From DAIOHQ01 sp036744635 (GTDB taxonomy: Bacteria > Planctomycetota > Phycisphaerae > Tepidisphaerales > Tepidisphaeraceae), in contig DAIOHQ010000015.1 in the NCBI GenBank assembly GCA_036744635.1, positions 1 through 35,568 on the forward strand: a stretch of 35,568 nucleotides of DNA. The letters run 5' to 3'. The notes below the pieces were generated by a model. That model was not told where the DNA came from. It did not search any database and saw nothing but the letters and a program-made list of their open reading frames with translations. The position numbers and the translations under genes were made by a program. The stretch's first letter is position 1; the number at the start of each line of letters is the position of its first letter. Shown here in pieces: positions 7,923 through 15,066 of the stretch.

Positions 7923-8996
7923 ATGGGATGGGAAGACCGTCCATATTATCGAGAACGCGGCCGCGACTCCTACGGCGGGGTCTTTAAGTGGATTCTCTAC
8001 GGCTCTGTGCCCCTTTTCACCGCCTTCGGCATCCGCGTCCGCGCTCACGCCTCACTGGTACTCTTCATCGGCCTGACCTTGCTGCTGGGATTGGGCAGGG
8101 GATTCTCCCCCATCGACACGGTTCAAAGCATGACCGCCCTGTTTCTGCTCGTGCTGCTCCACGAGTTTGGCCATTGCTTTACCGCCCGCTGGGTTGGCGG
8201 CGATGCCGACGAAATCATCATGCATCCGCTCGGCGGTCTTGCCCTGGCGACTCCGCCGCGCCGTCCGCTCCCGACATTCCTCACCGTTCTCGGCGGGCCC
8301 GCGGTCAACTTCATTATCTGCGTGATCTGCGGCGCCTTCCTTTGGAGTACAGGATATGGCGTGCCCTGGCGTCCTTTCGAACTGACGCCCAGAAATATGC
8401 ACAGCATCGGTTGGTTCAGCGTCTGGGGCTGGGCATTGTGGATTTACGTCATGAGCTATGGCCTGCTCATGTTCAATCTGCTGCCGATCTTCCCCCTTGA
8501 CGGCGGGCAGATGCTTCAAGCTGTGCTCTGGCCGAAGTTTGGCTATTACAAGTCCATGCTCTTCTCCTGTACTGCCGGCATCGTCGGCGCCGTCCTCGCC
8601 ATCGGCTACGGCCTTGTCGACTCACCGGTAAATCTTTTCCTCATCCTCATCGCGATCATGGGATTGGTCTATTGTATTCAGCTCCGTCGCCAACTTCGCG
8701 CCAACGGCCCGGAAATGTATACCGATGAGGATGGCATCGACTATCAGGCCAGCATCTATGGCCCGCGGCACAGCCGGCGCAAGCGCAAGATCAGCCGCTG
8801 GAAAATCCGCCGCGTGCAGAAACTCGAACGCCGCGAAGAGCTCGAGCAGCAGCAGATCGACGCCATCCTCGCCAAGGTCTCCGCCCACGGAATGCAAAGC
8901 CTCACCTGGCGCGAAAAACGCGCCCTCCGCAAGGCAACCGAGCACCAGCGCCAACGCGACCAGGTCCTGTCCGACGCCCGCCGAGATACCCTATGA
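7923..8996 (+). CDS. M50 (site-2 protease) family membrane metalloprotease
   Basis: This intramembrane zinc protease candidate has the motif HEFGH (H80, E81, H84) within a membrane segment and the second motif LLPIFPLDGGQ with the third ligand D193. About five to six hydrophobic segments lie between residues 30 and 250. It resembles the bacterial SpoIVFB-like subgroup; no PDZ domain is seen. After residue 255 comes a basic, charged cytosolic tail (RHSRRKRKISRWKIRR) ending in IDAILAKVSAHGMQSLTWRE, a helical motif that, from memory, also ends some bacterial rhomboid-family proteins. The ATG at 7923 follows AAGAGG; a TTG at 7917 overlaps the Nudix stop and is less likely. Substrate unknown. Confidence 0.88.
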   Translation: MGWEDRPYYRERGRDSYGGVFKWILYGSVPLFTAFGIRVRAHASLVLFIGLTLLLGLGRGFSPIDTVQSMTALFLLVLLHEFGHCFTARWVGGDADEIIMHPLGGLALATPPRRPLPTFLTVLGGPAVNFIICVICGAFLWSTGYGVPWRPFELTPRNMHSIGWFSVWGWALWIYVMSYGLLMFNLLPIFPLDGGQMLQAVLWPKFGYYKSMLFSCTAGIVGAVLAIGYGLVDSPVNLFLILIAIMGLVYCIQLRRQLRANGPEMYTDEDGIDYQASIYGPRHSRRKRKISRWKIRRVQKLERREELEQQQIDAILAKVSAHGMQSLTWREKRALRKATEHQRQRDQVLSDARRDTL

Positions 8997-9130
8997 TTCC
9001 CACGCGTCTTTTCCCGCCGGCGCGTGCCTGTGATCAGGATAATTTCCTGACTTCGTGCAAATACATAAGTTACGTAAACAAAGCAGTTTACATCCAAAAA
9101 TTTATTTCCCCCCCCGCCCCAATCCATTGA
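8997..9130. other. AT-rich intergenic stretch with a perfect inverted repeat
   Basis: This stretch holds no gene. It is markedly AT-richer than its surroundings between 9040 and 9110. It contains a perfect inverted repeat GTAAAC-N6-GTTTAC (9074-9091), and a smaller TCAGGA/TCCTGA hairpin near 9037-9053 just after the protease stop. The first repeat lies 40 bp upstream of the -35 box at 9131, so it is placed where a regulator could bind. Confidence 0.5.
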
Positions 9131-9159
9131 TTGACAGGGGTACGGGGCAAGAGTATAGT
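9131..9159 (+). promoter_or_regulatory. Strong sigma-70 promoter
   Basis: A perfect -35 TTGACA (9131-9136) is followed after exactly 17 bases by TATAGT (9154-9159), five of six bases of the -10 consensus. This is the best promoter match seen in the window. Transcription should begin around 9166. Confidence 0.75.
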
Positions 9160-9165
9160 CAGCGG

Positions 9166-9264
9166 CGTTGCGTCGCAGGACGTGGCCATTCATTTGAGTA
9201 AACGGCGTCAAGCCGTGGCGCACTTCCGGAGGAGGACAGGAGCCACCCCTCCGGAAGTTTTTTT
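9166..9264 (+). ncRNA. Candidate ~100-nt small RNA, or attenuated leader of pyrK
   Basis: The transcript predicted from the strong promoter ends at an intrinsic terminator after about 100 nt. Inside it, ACGGC (9202-9206) and GCCGT (9212-9216) form a small hairpin, and GTGGC (9215-9219) can alternatively pair with GCCAC (9242-9246) in the terminator loop. It does not look like SRP RNA, 6S RNA, tmRNA or a tRNA. Because pyrK begins 111 bases after the terminator, it may instead be an attenuation leader. No ribosome binding site followed by a convincing short frame was found inside. Confidence 0.55.
9222..9264 (+). terminator. Intrinsic terminator upstream of pyrK
   Basis: An 11-bp perfect stem (ACTTCCGGAGG at 9222-9232 with CCTCCGGAAGT at 9248-9258) encloses a 15-base loop and runs straight into seven T residues (9258-9264). 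The gene upstream, the M50 protease, ended 225 bases earlier and the strong promoter lies between. Confidence 0.85.
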
Positions 9265-9375
9265 ATACCCCTTTCCCACCATCATCCGACCACCACCTCG
9301 CGCCCTGACCTGCACGCCGATGATCGCTTGCCGATTCGGTGCGAATTGCGATCCGGTTGCCCCCCTGTAGAATCC

Positions 9376-10353
9376 ATGCACATGGTGACGCAGCGGCGTG
9401 AACAGTTCGTATCCCGGGTGGCGGCCAACATCCCCCTGTGCCGCGAGCACTACAAACTCGTCCTCCGCCTCGATGCCTTTCCCCAGACCGATCCCGGCCA
9501 GTTCATCCAGGTCTCCTGCCGCGATCTCGACCTCGACTACAGCCCCGAAACCGAAACCGATTGGCGCCCCGGCGTCGTGCTCGATCTCAAGGGCCAGGAG
9601 CTCATGCGGCCGCTGGCGATGCTCCGCCGTCCGTTCTCCTTGGCCGGTCGCCGAGACCTGCCCAGCGGCCCGGTCGAGCTCGATCTCATTCACCGCGTCG
9701 TTGGCATCGGCACGAGCTGGCTCAGCCAACTTGAAGTTGGCCAGCGCCTGCACGTGCTCGGCCCGCTCGGCAACCGCTTCGAACTGCCGCCGAGGAGGGT
9801 GCTGGCCATCATGGTCGGCGGCGGCGTCGGGATTCCCCCGATGATCTATCTCGCCACCCGCCTCGCCGGCCAAGGCGCTGTCGCCTTCAGCGGCGCCCTC
9901 ACCCGAGACCTGCTCCCACTGACCATCCGCCGCGACGTTCCGGTCCCCTCCGCCGACTCCTTCGAGCCGATCCTGTCGGTCGAAGAATTCGCTTGCCACG
10001 GGATTCCCGCCGTCATCTCCACAGACGACGGCTCCTACGGCTTCCGCGGCTTCATCACCCAGGCCCTGGAAAAATATCTCGACGCGCAGCATTTCGACGT
10101 GCCACCGGTGCTTTACACCTGCGGCCCCGAGCCGATGATGAAGCGGGTCGCGGAGATCGCGGCCAGCCGCGGGTTGGAATGCCAGGTGGCCGTGGAACGG
10201 GCGATGGCCTGCGGAATGGGAACCTGCCAAAGCTGCGCCATCCGCGTGCGAAAACCCGACCCTGCCCTCCCGCCGTTGGTCGGCCGGGACTGGGCCTACC
10301 GCCTCGCCTGCACCGACGGCCCGGTCTTTCGCGGCGCCGATCTGCTATGGTAA
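9376..10353 (+). CDS. pyrK: Dihydroorotate dehydrogenase electron transfer subunit
   Basis: PyrK carries FAD and a [2Fe-2S] cluster and passes electrons from the PyrD catalytic subunit to NAD+ during pyrimidine synthesis. The FAD-binding barrel shows LRRPFSLAG, and the NAD-domain shows MVGGGVGIPPMIYLA. The C-terminal iron-sulfur ligands are C279, C284 and C287 (ACGMGTCQSCAIRV) and C312 (LACTDGPVF), all present. At 325 residues it is somewhat longer than Bacillus PyrK because of an insert near residues 55-70. The start could be ATG 9376 or 9382; there is no good ribosome binding site, and a TAGAAT sequence ends at 9373, so a leaderless message is possible. PyrD lies 1.2 kb downstream, not adjacent. 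Confidence 0.92.
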   Translation: MHMVTQRREQFVSRVAANIPLCREHYKLVLRLDAFPQTDPGQFIQVSCRDLDLDYSPETETDWRPGVVLDLKGQELMRPLAMLRRPFSLAGRRDLPSGPVELDLIHRVVGIGTSWLSQLEVGQRLHVLGPLGNRFELPPRRVLAIMVGGGVGIPPMIYLATRLAGQGAVAFSGALTRDLLPLTIRRDVPVPSADSFEPILSVEEFACHGIPAVISTDDGSYGFRGFITQALEKYLDAQHFDVPPVLYTCGPEPMMKRVAEIAASRGLECQVAVERAMACGMGTCQSCAIRVRKPDPALPPLVGRDWAYRLACTDGPVFRGADLLW

Positions 10354-10384
10354 TCCCCCGAACCAGCCAACGAAGGAAACCACT

Positions 10385-10672
10385 ATGACAACCATCGGCA
10401 TGCACTACGACGTGATTCCCGGCAAAGAGCAGGAGTTTGAAAAGGGCTTCCTCGCCGTGCTTGAACATCTCAAAACCGTGGCCGGCCATGTCGAATCCCA
10501 CATGTACGAGGACGTCGCCTCGACCGGCAGCTATGTCATCCTGAGCGACTGGAACGACAAGGATTCCTTCCAGAAATTCCTGCAAAGCCCCGAGTTCGCC
10601 AAAGTAACCGCCTGGGGCCGCACAGAAATGCTCCGCGGCCGACCCAAGCACAAAGTTTACACCAACGACTGA
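10385..10672 (+). CDS. ABM-domain (antibiotic biosynthesis monooxygenase fold) protein
   Basis: This 95-residue protein has the dimeric alpha/beta-barrel signature of the ABM superfamily: an initial strand MTTIGMHYDVIPGKEQEFEK, a helix with FLAVLEHLKTVAGH, and the strand-turn VILSDWNDKDSFQKFLQSPEF. The family includes heme-degrading and quinol monooxygenases as well as many small proteins of unknown role, so no substrate is assigned. The start follows GAAGGAAA. It begins 31 bases after the pyrK stop and is probably on the same transcript. Confidence 0.8.
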   Translation: MTTIGMHYDVIPGKEQEFEKGFLAVLEHLKTVAGHVESHMYEDVASTGSYVILSDWNDKDSFQKFLQSPEFAKVTAWGRTEMLRGRPKHKVYTND

Positions 10673-10702
10673 TCCGCATCTCACCCGCCGCTCAGGAGCG
10701 CG

Positions 10703-11491
10703 TCAGCCAGCGTACTCGCTGCCGTTGCCGATCAACTCCTTCGCCCAGGCTGCGTCCTGTGGATGCAGGGGCGGGTCGGGATTTCCGGTGTAGATGTAAT
10801 CCTCATAGCTGGCCGCGTTGAAGACCCGATGCAATAGTTCCTGCAAATCCAACACTGCATCGCGATCGGGAGCGCGCAGCGGTACCGGGATCAGCGGAAG
10901 CCTTTCTCTGAGCTTGATAGGCCACACACCCACCCGACGCGGCACTTCGGCACGGCTTACCATCGCGTAATAGTCGCAATCAGGCAATCCTTCCATCGGC
11001 ATTCGCGGCCCGCCATGGAGCAGATCGATCTCAACGAAGTTGACGTTGCTGTGCAGTATCCGCCGGCGCTTGGCGATGTACTGTTCTCGATCTGCGCCGG
11101 GTGTCTTATTACTTGGACTCAAAAGCTCAAGCGTAGTTATGATTTCCCTACTCTGGCGGTCTTGAATATTGAGATAGGATAAGCGCTCGGCTTCCACCGC
11201 CATCGGAACCTCGAGATAGACCGGCGGGTTGTTCACCAGCGAAGTGGTGCTGAGCGCGCCAGTCGATTTTATGGAAGTGCGCGCAATCGACACATCGGGA
11301 GCACCTACCAAACGCCGCTCCTCGTGCGATCGCTCGTGAATGTGCACGTATTCCTCCAGCACCACGATATAGGTTGGCCGAACCAGGGGGACCAGCGCCT
11401 GGGCAATGCCTGTGATGAACTGCTGGTGAAAATCGTGCCAGGCTTGCTCCTGCTCCAGATACGGATTCATACCGGGAAATGGCGAAGGCAT
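10703..11491 (-). CDS. DUF4058 family protein
   Basis: The 262-residue protein opens with MPSPFPGMNPYLEQ, the hallmark start of DUF4058, a family common in cyanobacteria and planctomycetes with no known function. Further typical blocks are FHQQFITGIAQALVPLV, YVHIHER, and ITTLELLSPSNKTPG, the last reminiscent of a nuclease-like E-L-x-S-P-x-N-K core. The ATG at 11491 is preceded by AGGAG and by a TATAAT box (11510-11515 on the reverse strand); the frame is open far upstream only because it runs antisense to pyrD. It lies between pyrK and pyrD on the opposite strand, which breaks up a possible pyr operon. Confidence 0.88.
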   Translation of the reverse strand: MPSPFPGMNPYLEQEQAWHDFHQQFITGIAQALVPLVRPTYIVVLEEYVHIHERSHEERRLVGAPDVSIARTSIKSTGALSTTSLVNNPPVYLEVPMAVEAERLSYLNIQDRQSREIITTLELLSPSNKTPGADREQYIAKRRRILHSNVNFVEIDLLHGGPRMPMEGLPDCDYYAMVSRAEVPRRVGVWPIKLRERLPLIPVPLRAPDRDAVLDLQELLHRVFNAASYEDYIYTGNPDPPLHPQDAAWAKELIGNGSEYAG

Positions 11492-11509
11492 AGGTACTCC
11501 TGATGATGC

Positions 11510-11515
11510 ATTATA
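11510..11515 (-). promoter_or_regulatory. -10 box for the DUF4058 gene
   Basis: A perfect TATAAT on the reverse strand lies 19 bases before the start codon, giving a start near 11503 and a short leader containing AGGAG. No convincing -35 is seen at the expected spacing. Confidence 0.4.
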
Positions 11516-11581
11516 CCGCCTTTCCGCCGCCGGCGCATCTGGAATCCGGGCGGCGTTGGTGTAAAACTGTGGCCGGCGATC

Positions 11582-12547
11582 ATGAGCAATCAACCTGATC
11601 TTTCTGTCACGCTTGCGGGGCTGCGGCTGGCGAATCCTACGCTTACCTGCTCGGGCACCTGCGGGTACGCGTTTGAATACGCCGACTTCATGGATCTCGC
11701 CCAGCTTGGCGCGTTCGTGACCAAGTCGATCACCCGCGAAGAGCGGCCGGGCAACGAGCCGGCCCGCATTGTCGAAGTTCGCGCGGGAATGCTGAATGCC
11801 ATCGGGCTGGCCAACGTCGGTCTTGACCGCTTCCTGGCCGAGAAGGTTCCGCTGCTGCGGAAGATGCCCTGCCCGGTGATCGTCAACGTCGCCGGCCACA
11901 GCTTTGACGACTACATCGAAACCTGCGCCGCCATGGCCGGCATCGACTGCATTGCCGCCGTCGAATTGAACGTCTCCTGCCCCAACGTCAAGGATGGCCT
12001 GACTTTCGGCACCCATCCCGGCCGGCTGAAGGAGCTGACGGCCGAGGTGAAGAAAGTGCTGCCGGCCAAGCCGCTGATCGTGAAGCTTTCGCCCAACGTC
12101 GAGGACATCACCCTGACCGCCCGTGCCACAATAGAAGGCGGCGCCGATATTCTGTCGTTGGTGAACACATTCACCGCCATGGCCATCGACATTCACAAGC
12201 GCCGCCCGCGCCTGGCCAACGTCACCGGCGGGCTTTCCGGCCCGGCCATCAAGCCGATCGCGTTGCACCTGGTCAGCCGCGTCTATCGCACCGTCGCCAA
12301 GGCCGCGGGCGTGCCGATCATCGGCATGGGAGGAATCCAATACTGGCAGGATGCGGTGGAGTTCATCCTCGCCGGCGCCAGCGCCGTCGCCATCGGCACC
12401 GCGCTGTTCGTCGACCCTGCCACCCCAAATAAAATCTGCCAGGGTCTGGGGGAATACATGGGCAAGATGAAAATCGACCGCCTCAGCGACCTGACAGGCG
12501 CCCTCGAACTCCCCGGCGACGAACCCCGCAAAGCGCCGTATCCGTGA
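11582..12547 (+). CDS. pyrD: Dihydroorotate dehydrogenase, catalytic subunit (class 1B)
   Basis: PyrD oxidises dihydroorotate to orotate, the fourth step of pyrimidine synthesis, using FMN. The class 1 catalytic base is a cysteine, here C133 in ELNVSCPNVKDG. Other hallmarks are the N-terminal NPTLTCSGTCGYAFEY, the substrate loop GMLNAIGLAN, and FMN-phosphate-binding LSGPAIKPIAL plus IIGMGGIQYWQDAVEF. Presence of PyrK nearby supports the NAD-dependent 1B form, a PyrD2-PyrK2 heterotetramer. The ATG at 11582 has no strong ribosome binding site. It is divergent from the DUF4058 gene by 90 bp. At 321 residues it is full length. Confidence 0.95.
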   Translation: MSNQPDLSVTLAGLRLANPTLTCSGTCGYAFEYADFMDLAQLGAFVTKSITREERPGNEPARIVEVRAGMLNAIGLANVGLDRFLAEKVPLLRKMPCPVIVNVAGHSFDDYIETCAAMAGIDCIAAVELNVSCPNVKDGLTFGTHPGRLKELTAEVKKVLPAKPLIVKLSPNVEDITLTARATIEGGADILSLVNTFTAMAIDIHKRRPRLANVTGGLSGPAIKPIALHLVSRVYRTVAKAAGVPIIGMGGIQYWQDAVEFILAGASAVAIGTALFVDPATPNKICQGLGEYMGKMKIDRLSDLTGALELPGDEPRKAPYP

Positions 12548-12565
12548 AGTTTGCCATGCTGACAA

Positions 12566-12574
12566 TGCTATAAT
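12566..12574 (+). promoter_or_regulatory. Extended -10 promoter for the DUF433 gene
   Basis: TGCTATAAT combines the TG extension (12566-12567) with a perfect TATAAT (12569-12574). A start near 12581 would leave an 11-12 nt leader. No -35 is needed for extended -10 promoters and none is obvious. Confidence 0.5.
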
Positions 12575-12592
12575 GCCTGTGAGGTATGCCAA

Positions 12593-12904
12593 ATGCCCAT
12601 TACTGCCATCAATCACATCACCGTCGACGAAAACGGCATTGCCCGCATCGACGGCACCCGGATGACAGTGCTTCATATTGCCGAGGATCTGCTCGCTAAC
12701 GCCTCTACGCCTGAGCAGATGGTGGCACAGTGGCCCCATCTGTCGCTGGGGCAGATCCATGCCGCGCTGTCCTATTACTACGATCATAAAGACCAGTTTG
12801 ACGCCGAGGTCGAAGCAAACTTCAAGGATTACCAGGCTCGCCGTGAGGCGTCGCTTGATTCGCTGATTCGCCAAAAGATCAAGAAATACGGCGGGAGCGT
12901 TTGA
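12593..12904 (+). CDS. DUF433 domain protein (antitoxin-like)
   Basis: This 103-residue protein matches DUF433, a winged-helix-like family often encoded beside a DUF5615 PIN-like toxin and thought to act as its antitoxin. Typical features are ITVDENGIARIDGTRMTV, the helix EDLLANASTPEQMVAQWPHL, and LGQIHAALSYYYDHKDQFD. No DUF5615 or PIN gene adjoins: the next gene converges on the opposite strand after 64 bp, and upstream is pyrD. A short GAGGT before the ATG serves as ribosome binding site. Its own promoter precedes it. Confidence 0.85.
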   Translation: MPITAINHITVDENGIARIDGTRMTVLHIAEDLLANASTPEQMVAQWPHLSLGQIHAALSYYYDHKDQFDAEVEANFKDYQARREASLDSLIRQKIKKYGGSV

Positions 12905-12968
12905 GCCTTTCTATTTTGCCGTTGTGATTGAGCGGACACGTTGCACCCCCTTTTCGATCCTCCGAACC

Positions 12969-14285
12969 TTATGTCGATGGCGCTTTCGCTTGGTTGCTGA
13001 GGGCTTGTGCGCGGCGGAGGAGGGTTATGAATTCTGCGCGTTGGCCGGTTTTGTCGTTACCTTTGGCAGCTTCGGCAAGGGCGAAGAGGGTGTCGTAGGT
13101 GGCGGCGGCTTTGTGGGGGGAATCCTCTAGGAGCATGCCGAAGCCGGCGACGGCGGCGGCGAAACGGAAGTCTTCGGAGGGGGCTGTGGGGTCGGCCAGT
13201 TCATTGGTATTGGCGAATTCGAGGGTGCTGGTCTGGGTGGCAGCGGGGAGAACGTACTGGAGCTTGACGGTGAGGATGGGGCGGCTGCCGGGGGCGGATG
13301 TAGAGCGAGCGGGAATGACGTCGTAGAGCGCGGTGACAGCCCGGCCGGCTTCGATGGTGGCGCCTTGGGTGGCGCCGGCGGGGCGGGTGGCCGGCGCGGG
13401 CGCGGGCGCGGCGGATTCGTAGCCGATCAGGCGATAGGATTTGACCCTGTCCTGGTTAAAGCTGACCTGCACTTTGACGTCACGGGCGATGGTTTGCGGC
13501 GTGGAGGTGGCTACATCTCGGGCTTGCAGGCCGATGCGAGCGAGTTGGTGTCCTTCATTCCAGGGGCACGGGCCAATCTCGATGTTGGCCGCGAAGGGTG
13601 TTCCGGGCGCGGGCGGGGCGTAGTGGTAGTCGAAGGCGTTGACCATCTCTTCGATGCGGACTTCTTCCTTGGGCGGCAACTGGCCGTTTTTCAGGTGCCG
13701 CTTGATCTGGCCATAGGAGGCGTTGCCGACGTCCAGGGGGAAGGTGGAGGTTGGCTGATCGAGCACGGAGACGAAGGGGTTTTCGCCGGTGCCGCTGCCG
13801 CCGGGGATACCGGGTAAGTCGCCAGCGCCATCCTCGCCGCCATTATGGCCGTCGAGGTTGGGGAAGATGAGCGTGGGTGGATTGACGCTGGTGGTGGGAT
13901 CGCGGCGGGAGATCTGCTCGCGGGTGCGATAGAGGCGGGGAAGGACGGTGGCATAGGTGCCGGCGACGATGAGGATGGAAGCCGCGATGACCAGCACAAG
14001 GCGGCGGCGATTGCGGGCGGCGATGGCCTGCTGCTCGGGGGAGGGCAGGCGCAGGGGCTGTTCGATGCGCTGCTCGATAGTCTGGCGCTGGGCGGGGGTG
14101 AGGCCGGGGGCGGGTTCGCGTTGCAGCTCAGCGCCAAGCAGGCGCGCGGTGGCCTGAAGGTCGGTGACGAATTGGCGGGCGGCCGGATCCTGCTGGAGCA
14201 GGGCCTCGATCTGCGGGCGCTGCTCGGCGGGAAGCTCGCCGAGGGCGTAGGCGGTGAGACGGGGATCGTCGATTTGGTCGTTCAT
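12969..14285 (-). CDS. Anti-sigma-like membrane protein with YfbK-type domains but no VWA domain
   Basis: Residues 1-90 (MNDQIDDPRLTAYALGEL...) resemble cytosolic anti-sigma domains, and one membrane helix follows (about 96-116). The outer part has two parts of the YfbK/VWA family: the N-terminal segment (NPFVSVLDQPTSTFPLDVGN through PCPWNEGHQLARIGLQARD, residues 169-257) and the C-terminal DUF3520-like part (RDVKVQVSFNQDRVKSYRLI, then SEDFRFAAAVAGFGMLLEDS, residues 268-428). In family members as I know them, a VWA domain of about 180 residues with a DxSxS metal site lies between these; here they are joined by only about ten residues. The stop-start overlap with the ECF sigma gene upstream implies translational coupling and a role as its regulator. 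The base composition matches the neighbours. 438 residues. Confidence 0.82.
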   Translation of the reverse strand: MNDQIDDPRLTAYALGELPAEQRPQIEALLQQDPAARQFVTDLQATARLLGAELQREPAPGLTPAQRQTIEQRIEQPLRLPSPEQQAIAARNRRRLVLVIAASILIVAGTYATVLPRLYRTREQISRRDPTTSVNPPTLIFPNLDGHNGGEDGAGDLPGIPGGSGTGENPFVSVLDQPTSTFPLDVGNASYGQIKRHLKNGQLPPKEEVRIEEMVNAFDYHYAPPAPGTPFAANIEIGPCPWNEGHQLARIGLQARDVATSTPQTIARDVKVQVSFNQDRVKSYRLIGYESAAPAPAPATRPAGATQGATIEAGRAVTALYDVIPARSTSAPGSRPILTVKLQYVLPAATQTSTLEFANTNELADPTAPSEDFRFAAAVAGFGMLLEDSPHKAAATYDTLFALAEAAKGNDKTGQRAEFITLLRRAQALSNQAKAPST

Positions 14286-14821
14286 GATTGCCTCAACATC
14301 GAGGAAGCATCCTCGTTTTGGGTCAGGCGCTGGCGGATGGTCTTGAGTCCGGTGTGGATAAGGAATCCGACGTTGGTGACCGTCAGCTTGGTGACGCTGC
14401 TGATCTCTTTGTAGGACAGGCCGTGCTGAAACTTCAGCCGGATGACTTCCTGCTGGTTGGGCGGAAGCAGTTGCAGCATTTTCGCGATCTGGCCGGCCGA
14501 ATCCTTTTCCTCGGCTAGTTGGGGCGGCGGCGGCTGGGCGCTGCTTGTCGATTCCTGCTGCTGGTCGGTCATCAGGCTCATGCGGCGGTCCTTGCGTTTG
14601 ATGTCCAGGGCCCGGTTGCGGGTGACGGTGTAGAGCCATTCGGCGAGCTTGGGCTCGATTTGGCTGCGATTCTGGGCGCACAGGCGCAGAAATGTTTCCT
14701 GCACGACGTCGCGGGCGGCTTCGACGTTTCCCAACAACCGCAAGGCGTAGAGCGTCAGCGGCTTTTCAAAGCGGTCGACGGCCAGGCGAATCCAGTCGTC
14801 ACCATCTGCATGTTTGCCCAT
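14282..14821 (-). CDS. ECF-type RNA polymerase sigma factor
   Basis: This 179-residue sigma-70 family factor directs RNA polymerase to a specific promoter set. Region 2 spans about residues 17-82, with LYALRLLGNVEAARDVVQET and the -10-recognising LAEWLYTVTRNRALDIKRKD. Region 4 spans about 112-165, with LPPNQQEVIRLKFQHGLSYK and a helix-turn-helix ISSVTKLTVTNVGFLIHTGL. The linker between them is rich in Gln, Ser and Pro. The start at 14821 is chosen because the homology begins right after it; the frame is open to 15160 but that part reads low-complexity intergenic sequence. It overlaps its putative anti-sigma gene by four bases (ATGA). Confidence 0.9.
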   Translation of the reverse strand: MGKHADGDDWIRLAVDRFEKPLTLYALRLLGNVEAARDVVQETFLRLCAQNRSQIEPKLAEWLYTVTRNRALDIKRKDRRMSLMTDQQQESTSSAQPPPPQLAEEKDSAGQIAKMLQLLPPNQQEVIRLKFQHGLSYKEISSVTKLTVTNVGFLIHTGLKTIRQRLTQNEDASSMLRQS

Positions 14822-14959
14822 CGGCCGGCCCGCCGGTTCAAGGTTTTGTCTGTGAGTATCACGCACGAGACTCCGGGTTCTTAGGGATGGGGATGATAAC
14901 AGAGCGGCTTGCCGGGGAGGTTTTGGGGGTTTTGGATTGGGGAAGTGATTTTGAAATGT

Positions 14960-14986
14960 GGGACATTTGGGGACATTTTGGGACAT
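14960..14986. repeat. Three GGGACAT units at 10-bp period
   Basis: GGGACATTT starts at 14960, and the GGGACAT core recurs at 14970 and 14980, one helical turn apart. Such G-rich runs look like decayed intergenic repeats; a similar 9-base-period run occurs at 22332-22359. Confidence 0.6.
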
Positions 14987-15066
14987 GGGGTTGTCATTAG
15001 TCATTTGTCCTTGGTCACTTGTGTCGAGGTGGGAAGATAGGAAGTTTGCTCGGAACTGGGACATTG

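Noticed and set aside
9166..9264. SRP RNA, 6S RNA or PyrR-binding leader as identity of the small RNA
   Set aside because: The SRP GGTCAGG/GGAAGCAGCC loop, the 6S bubble and length, and the PyrR loop motif are not seen.
9131..9370. 79-codon frame through the small RNA region
   Set aside because: It starts within the -35 box of the strong promoter and reads across the terminator, so it cannot be made from that transcript.
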